Position numbers and translations under genes: made by a program. Shown here one piece after another: positions 60,381 through 64,000 of a stretch of 64,000 bases of DNA. This DNA is from Streptomyces sp. NBC_00289 (lineage in GTDB: Bacteria; Actinomycetota; Actinomycetes; Streptomycetales; Streptomycetaceae): contig NZ_CP108046.1 of assembly GCF_041435115.1 (NCBI RefSeq), positions 2,480,001 through 2,544,000 on the forward strand, written 5' to 3'. The number at the start of each line of letters is the position of its first letter. Position 1 is the first letter of the stretch. The notes beneath the pieces are model-generated. The model made no database searches and was not told the origin of the DNA. It was given only the letters and a program-made list of their open reading frames with translations.

Positions 60381-63035
60381 GTGCGAAGAACCCGAATCCT
60401 CACCGCCGTGCTGGCGCTGGCGGCCGGTCTGCTCGCGGGCTCCCCGCCCGCGCTGGCGGCGAGCACCCCCAAGGTGACGCTCGCGGCCGACACGTACACC
60501 TGGCAGAACGCCCGGATCGACGGCGGCGGCTTCGTCCCCGGCATCGTCTTCAACCGCACCGAGAAGAACCTCGCCTACGCCCGCACCGACATCGGCGGCG
60601 CCTACCGCTGGCAGGAGTCGACGAAGACCTGGACGCCCCTGCTGGACGCGGTCGGCTGGGACGACTGGGGGCACACCGGTGTGGTGAGTCTCGCGTCCGA
60701 CTCGGCCGACCCGAACAGGGTGTACGCGGCCGTGGGCACGTACACCAACGGCTGGGACCCCGGCAACGGGGCCGTGCTGCGGTCCGCCGACCGGGGCGCG
60801 AGCTGGCAGAGGACCGATCTGCCGTTCAAGCTCGGCGGCAACATGCCCGGCCGGGGCATGGGCGAGCGGCTCGCGGTCGACCCGAACCGGAACAGCGTGC
60901 TGTATCTGGGCGCGCCCAGCGGCAAGGGCCTGTGGCGCTCGACGGACTCCGGCGTCACCTGGTCGCAGGTGGGCAACTTCCCCAACGTCGGCAACTACGT
61001 ACAGGACCCGAGCGACACGAGCGGGTACGCGTCCGACAACCAGGGCATCGCCTGGGTCACCTTCGACGAGTCCACGGGCACGTCGGGCAGCGCGACGAAG
61101 ACGGTCTACGTCGGGGTCGCCGACAAGGACAACGCGGTGTACCGGTCCACCGACGCGGGCGCGACCTGGAGCCGGCTGGCCGGACAGCCGACCGGCTATC
61201 TCGCGCACAAGGGTGTACTGGATACGAAGAACGGCTACCTGTACATCGCATACAGCGACAAGGGCGGCCCCTACGACGGGGGCAAGGGCCGGCTGTGGCG
61301 GTACGCGACCGCGACCGGCACCTGGACGGACATCAGCCCGGTCGCGGAGGCCGACACCTACTACGGCTTCAGCGGCCTGACCGTGGACCGGCAGCATCCC
61401 GGCACGGTGATGGCGACGGCGTACAGCTCCTGGTGGCCGGACACCCAGATCTTCCGCTCCACGGACAGCGGCGGCACCTGGACGAAGGCGTGGGACTACA
61501 CGTCGTACCCCAACCGCTCGAACCGCTACACGATGGACGTCTCGTCGTCGCCCTGGCTGACCTGGGGCGCGAATCCCTCGCCGCCCGAACAGACGCCGAA
61601 ACTCGGGTGGATGACGGAGTCGATGGAGATCGACCCGTTCGACTCGGCCCGGATGATGTACGGGACGGGAGCCACGCTGTACGGCACGGAGAACCTCACC
61701 GACTGGGACAGCGGCGGCCAGTTCACCATCAGGCCGATGGTGCGGGGCCTGGAGGAGACCGCGGTCAACGACCTCGCCTCTCCCCCGTCCGGAGCACCCT
61801 TGCTGAGCGCCCTGGGTGACATCGGCGGCTTCCGCCACACGGACCTCACCAAGGTGCCGTCGATGATGTACACCTCGCCGAACTTCACCACGACCACCAG
61901 TCTGGACTTCGCCGAGACCAACCCGAACACGGTCGTACGGACCGGCAACCTCGACTCCGGCCCCCACATCGCGTTCTCGACGGACAACGGCGCCAACTGG
62001 TTCGCGGGGACGGATCCCTCGGGCGTCAGCGGCGGCGGCACGGTCGCGGCGGCGGCCGACGGAAGCCGGTTCGTGTGGAGCCCCGAGGGCGCCGGCGTGC
62101 AGTACGCGACCGGCTTCGGCACCTCCTGGTCGGCGTCGAGCGGCATCCCGGCGGGCGCGGTCGTGGAATCGGACCGGGTGGATTCCAGGACGTTCTACGG
62201 CTTCGCGTCCGGGAAGTTCTACGTCAGTACGGACGGCGGCGCGACCTTCACCGCCTCCTCGGCCACCGGGCTGCCGGGCGGAGACAGCGTCCGCTTCAAG
62301 GCGCTGCCCGGCACGAAGGGTGACGTGTGGCTGGCGGGCGGCGCGAGCGACGGCGCCTACGGCCTGTGGCACTCGACGGACGGCGGGGCGAGCTTCACCC
62401 GGCTCTCCAACGTCGAGCAGGCCGACACGATCGGGTTCGGCAAGGCGGCGACCGGCGCCGCGTACCAGACGCTGTTCACCAGCGCGAAGATCGGCGGGGT
62501 GCGCGGCATCTTCCGCTCGACGGACAAGGGCGCCACCTGGACCCGTGTCAACGACTCCGCCCACCAGTACGGCTGGACGGGCGCGGCGATCACCGGTGAC
62601 CCGCGCGTCTACGGCCGGGTGTACGTGTCGACCAACGGCCGGGGCGTCGTCTACGGCGACACCTCCGACACCGGAGGCGGCGGTGGCGGCACCGACCCCA
62701 CCCCCACACCGACGGGCGCCTGCACGGTGACCTACCGGGTCACCAACCAGTGGTCGGGCGGCTTCCAGGCGGACGTACGGCTCGCCAACACGGGATCGAG
62801 CGCCTGGAGCGGCTGGTCCCTCGGCTGGTCGTTCGCGGACGGGCAGAAGATCACGCAGGTGTGGAACGCCGAGTACACGCAGTCCGGTACGGCGGTCTCC
62901 GCGAAGAACGTCGGCTGGAACGGCACGGTGGCGGCGGGCTCGTCGGTGAGCTTCGGGTTCACGGGGAGCTGGTCGGGGTCGAACGCGAGACCGGCCGCGT
63001 TCCGGCTGGGCGACCAGAGCTGCACCGTCGCCTAA
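60381..63035 (+). CDS. Secreted GH74 xyloglucanase with C-terminal CBM2
   Basis: 884 residues from a GTG with AAAGGACGACCT upstream. Signal peptide to ALAA (about residue 27). Residues about 30-760 are the double seven-bladed propeller of GH74, with the two catalytic Asp in ARTDIGGAYRW and LLSALGDIGGFRHTD and many sialidase-type Asp boxes (RSTDSGVTWSQV, RSTDAGATWSRL, HSTDGGASFTRL). A Gly-rich TPTPTG linker joins CBM2 at about 780-884 (CTVTYRVTNQWSGGFQADV, GWSLGWSFADGQKITQVWN). It cuts the xyloglucan that covers cellulose. It has no CebR box of its own that I can find. Confidence 0.93.
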   Translation: MRRTRILTAVLALAAGLLAGSPPALAASTPKVTLAADTYTWQNARIDGGGFVPGIVFNRTEKNLAYARTDIGGAYRWQESTKTWTPLLDAVGWDDWGHTGVVSLASDSADPNRVYAAVGTYTNGWDPGNGAVLRSADRGASWQRTDLPFKLGGNMPGRGMGERLAVDPNRNSVLYLGAPSGKGLWRSTDSGVTWSQVGNFPNVGNYVQDPSDTSGYASDNQGIAWVTFDESTGTSGSATKTVYVGVADKDNAVYRSTDAGATWSRLAGQPTGYLAHKGVLDTKNGYLYIAYSDKGGPYDGGKGRLWRYATATGTWTDISPVAEADTYYGFSGLTVDRQHPGTVMATAYSSWWPDTQIFRSTDSGGTWTKAWDYTSYPNRSNRYTMDVSSSPWLTWGANPSPPEQTPKLGWMTESMEIDPFDSARMMYGTGATLYGTENLTDWDSGGQFTIRPMVRGLEETAVNDLASPPSGAPLLSALGDIGGFRHTDLTKVPSMMYTSPNFTTTTSLDFAETNPNTVVRTGNLDSGPHIAFSTDNGANWFAGTDPSGVSGGGTVAAAADGSRFVWSPEGAGVQYATGFGTSWSASSGIPAGAVVESDRVDSRTFYGFASGKFYVSTDGGATFTASSATGLPGGDSVRFKALPGTKGDVWLAGGASDGAYGLWHSTDGGASFTRLSNVEQADTIGFGKAATGAAYQTLFTSAKIGGVRGIFRSTDKGATWTRVNDSAHQYGWTGAAITGDPRVYGRVYVSTNGRGVVYGDTSDTGGGGGGTDPTPTPTGACTVTYRVTNQWSGGFQADVRLANTGSSAWSGWSLGWSFADGQKITQVWNAEYTQSGTAVSAKNVGWNGTVAAGSSVSFGFTGSWSGSNARPAAFRLGDQSCTVA

Positions 63036-63274
63036 TGGGAGCTGCCGGGTCGGAGAGACTCGGTGCCGTAGCCGCCAGCAGGTGAGCACTACCGACGCCG
63101 GAACCGTTCGAGTTCTGGGTTCAGACCGTGCCCCTGCTGGTCGGCCGGGAGGCCAGACCGCTGATGGGGTGGCGTGCCTGCCCCGCGGGGCGTGAGCACT
63201 GAATCCATTAGGCCGCGCGCCGTGCCTTCCGCAGGCTGCACCGCCCTGTGCCGTACGTGATTGGGGAGAGTCTG
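63036..63274. mobile_element. Left end of IS110-family element, with candidate bridge RNA
   Basis: 239 non-coding bases between GH74 and the transposase. It is rich in dyads: a hairpin at 63139-63159 (GGTCGGCC and its complement, one A bulge), a 12-base palindrome GCCCCGCGGGGC at 63180-63191, and a repeated GTGAGCACT at 63082-63090 and 63192-63200. IS110 elements lack terminal inverted repeats and encode a bridge RNA in the left non-coding end. The outer boundary cannot be fixed from one copy. Confidence 0.5.
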
Positions 63275-64000
63275 TTGCTGCTGATCGGTGATGACTGGGC
63301 CGAGGACCACCACGATGTCGAGCTCCAGGACGAGACGGGCCGCAAGCTCGCCGCGGCGAAACTACCCGAAGGCGTGGAGGGCATCGCCAGGCTGCACGAA
63401 CTCGTGGGCCGACACGGTGGTGAGGGCCTGGACCCGGCCGGGGTGGTGGTGGGGATCGAGACCGACCGCGGTTCGTGGGTGCAGGCCCTGGCCGCCTCGG
63501 GTTACCAGGTCTATGCGATCAACCCGCGGCAGGTGGCCCGTTTCAAGGAGCGCTACGGCACTTCCGGGGCCAAGAGCGACAAGGGCGACGCGCACGCGTT
63601 GGCTGACATGGTCCGCATCGACCGGGACCAGCTGCGGCCGGTGGCCGGCGACAGCGAACAGGCCCAGGCCGTCAAGGTCGTCGCCCGCGCCCATCAGACC
63701 CTGATCTGGGAACGCACCCGCACCTTCCAGCGGTTGCGCACCACGCTGCGCGAGTACTTCCCTGCCGCCCTGAACGCCTACGCCGACCTGACGCTGAACA
63801 GCACGGACGCGATGGAACTGCTGATCAAGGCCCCTACCCCGACGGCAGCGGCGAAGCTGACCCGCACCCAGATCATTGCGGTCCTGGCCCGCGCCCGCCG
63901 CCGCAACCGGGACGCGAAAGCGGTCACCATCCAGACCGCCTTACGCGAACAGCAGCTCGGCCTGCCCGAGCCGGTCACCGCCGCCTACGCGGCCACCACC
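63275..64000 (+). CDS. IS110-family transposase (DEDD recombinase), 3' part beyond window
   Basis: 242 open codons to the right edge. The TTG start at 63275 follows GGGGAG and gives LLLIGDDWAEDHHDVELQDE, the usual IS110 opening; a GTG at 63257 is also in frame. The DEDD RNase H-like residues are visible in LIGDDWAED, VVGIETDRGSW and KSDKGDAHALAD. The C-terminal Tnp20 domain, with the catalytic Ser, would lie beyond the edge. No frameshift occurs in the visible part, so the element may be intact. Confidence 0.9.
   Translation, partial: MLLIGDDWAEDHHDVELQDETGRKLAAAKLPEGVEGIARLHELVGRHGGEGLDPAGVVVGIETDRGSWVQALAASGYQVYAINPRQVARFKERYGTSGAKSDKGDAHALADMVRIDRDQLRPVAGDSEQAQAVKVVARAHQTLIWERTRTFQRLRTTLREYFPAALNAYADLTLNSTDAMELLIKAPTPTAAAKLTRTQIIAVLARARRRNRDAKAVTIQTALREQQLGLPEPVTAAYAATT

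Noticed and set aside
63180..63191. GCCCCGCGGGGC palindrome as a terminator of GH74
   Set aside because: The loop would be too small for a stable terminator, and it lies inside the IS110 left end, 145 bases after the stop.
63288..63704. 138-residue plus-strand frame within the transposase
   Set aside because: It is in a different frame from the DEDD-bearing frame, which stays open to the edge and carries the IS110 motifs.

Overview
The window reads as chromosomal DNA from a Streptomyces or a close actinobacterial relative. GC is very high, third codon positions are almost always G or C, GTG and TTG starts are common, most genes are packed head to tail with ATGA overlaps, and many products are secreted glycoside hydrolases with family 2 cellulose-binding modules. 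No rRNA, tRNA or CRISPR array was seen. Most long reading frames on the opposite strand of each gene are GC-frame artefacts.

Layout. (1) About 1-5231, minus strand: a five-gene, translationally coupled ebo-type operon. It encodes a myo-inositol-phosphate-synthase-like cyclase, a UbiA prenyltransferase with a repeat-rich N terminus, a TIM-barrel isomerase, an EboA protein and a TatD-like hydrolase cut by the left edge. Ebo operons are associated with export of metabolites to the cell surface. (2) About 5386-17474, minus: a sugar module with a ThuA/DUF1080 lipoprotein, a secreted PQQ-type sugar dehydrogenase with PKD and CBM6, a sugar isomerase, a Gfo/Idh/MocA dehydrogenase, a complete Rbs-like ABC importer, a ROK regulator and a GntR/FCD regulator. 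It resembles an oxidative (3-keto) glycoside-degrading route. (3) 17689-26903: a FabH-like synthase, an MFS oxalate/formate-type antiporter with a 44-residue small-subunit gene, then a divergent operon with a ketopantoate-reductase-like enzyme, a split NAD-linked formate dehydrogenase and FdhD.

(4) 26974-35668: assorted genes, namely an isochorismatase-like hydrolase, a DUF4185-like secreted protein, a bile-acid:Na+ symporter-like carrier with a divergent LysR regulator, an Lrp/AsnC regulator with a divergent MFS exporter, and a long-chain acyl-CoA synthetase. (5) 35698-44426, minus: a five-gene secreted saccharification operon (GH105, a lyase-like protein, a GH28/GH29/F5-8C fusion, GH27, and a second sugar dehydrogenase with CBM6 and FnIII), probably acting on pectin or rhamnogalacturonan side chains. 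(6) 44840-53293: an aldo/keto reductase, a GH75 chitosanase with an operator palindrome, an SDR, a large HTH-STAND-WD40 protein, a GT-C mannosyltransferase-like membrane protein and a methyltransferase.

(7) 53609-63035: a cellulase island, with GH6 and GH5 on the minus strand and GH48 and GH74 on the plus strand. All four carry CBM2. A perfect CebR-type operator lies in the divergent GH5/GH48 promoter region. Together they cover processive attack from both chain ends, internal cuts and xyloglucan removal. (8) 63036 to the right edge: the left end and first 242 codons of an IS110-family element, whose structured left end is a candidate bridge-RNA locus.
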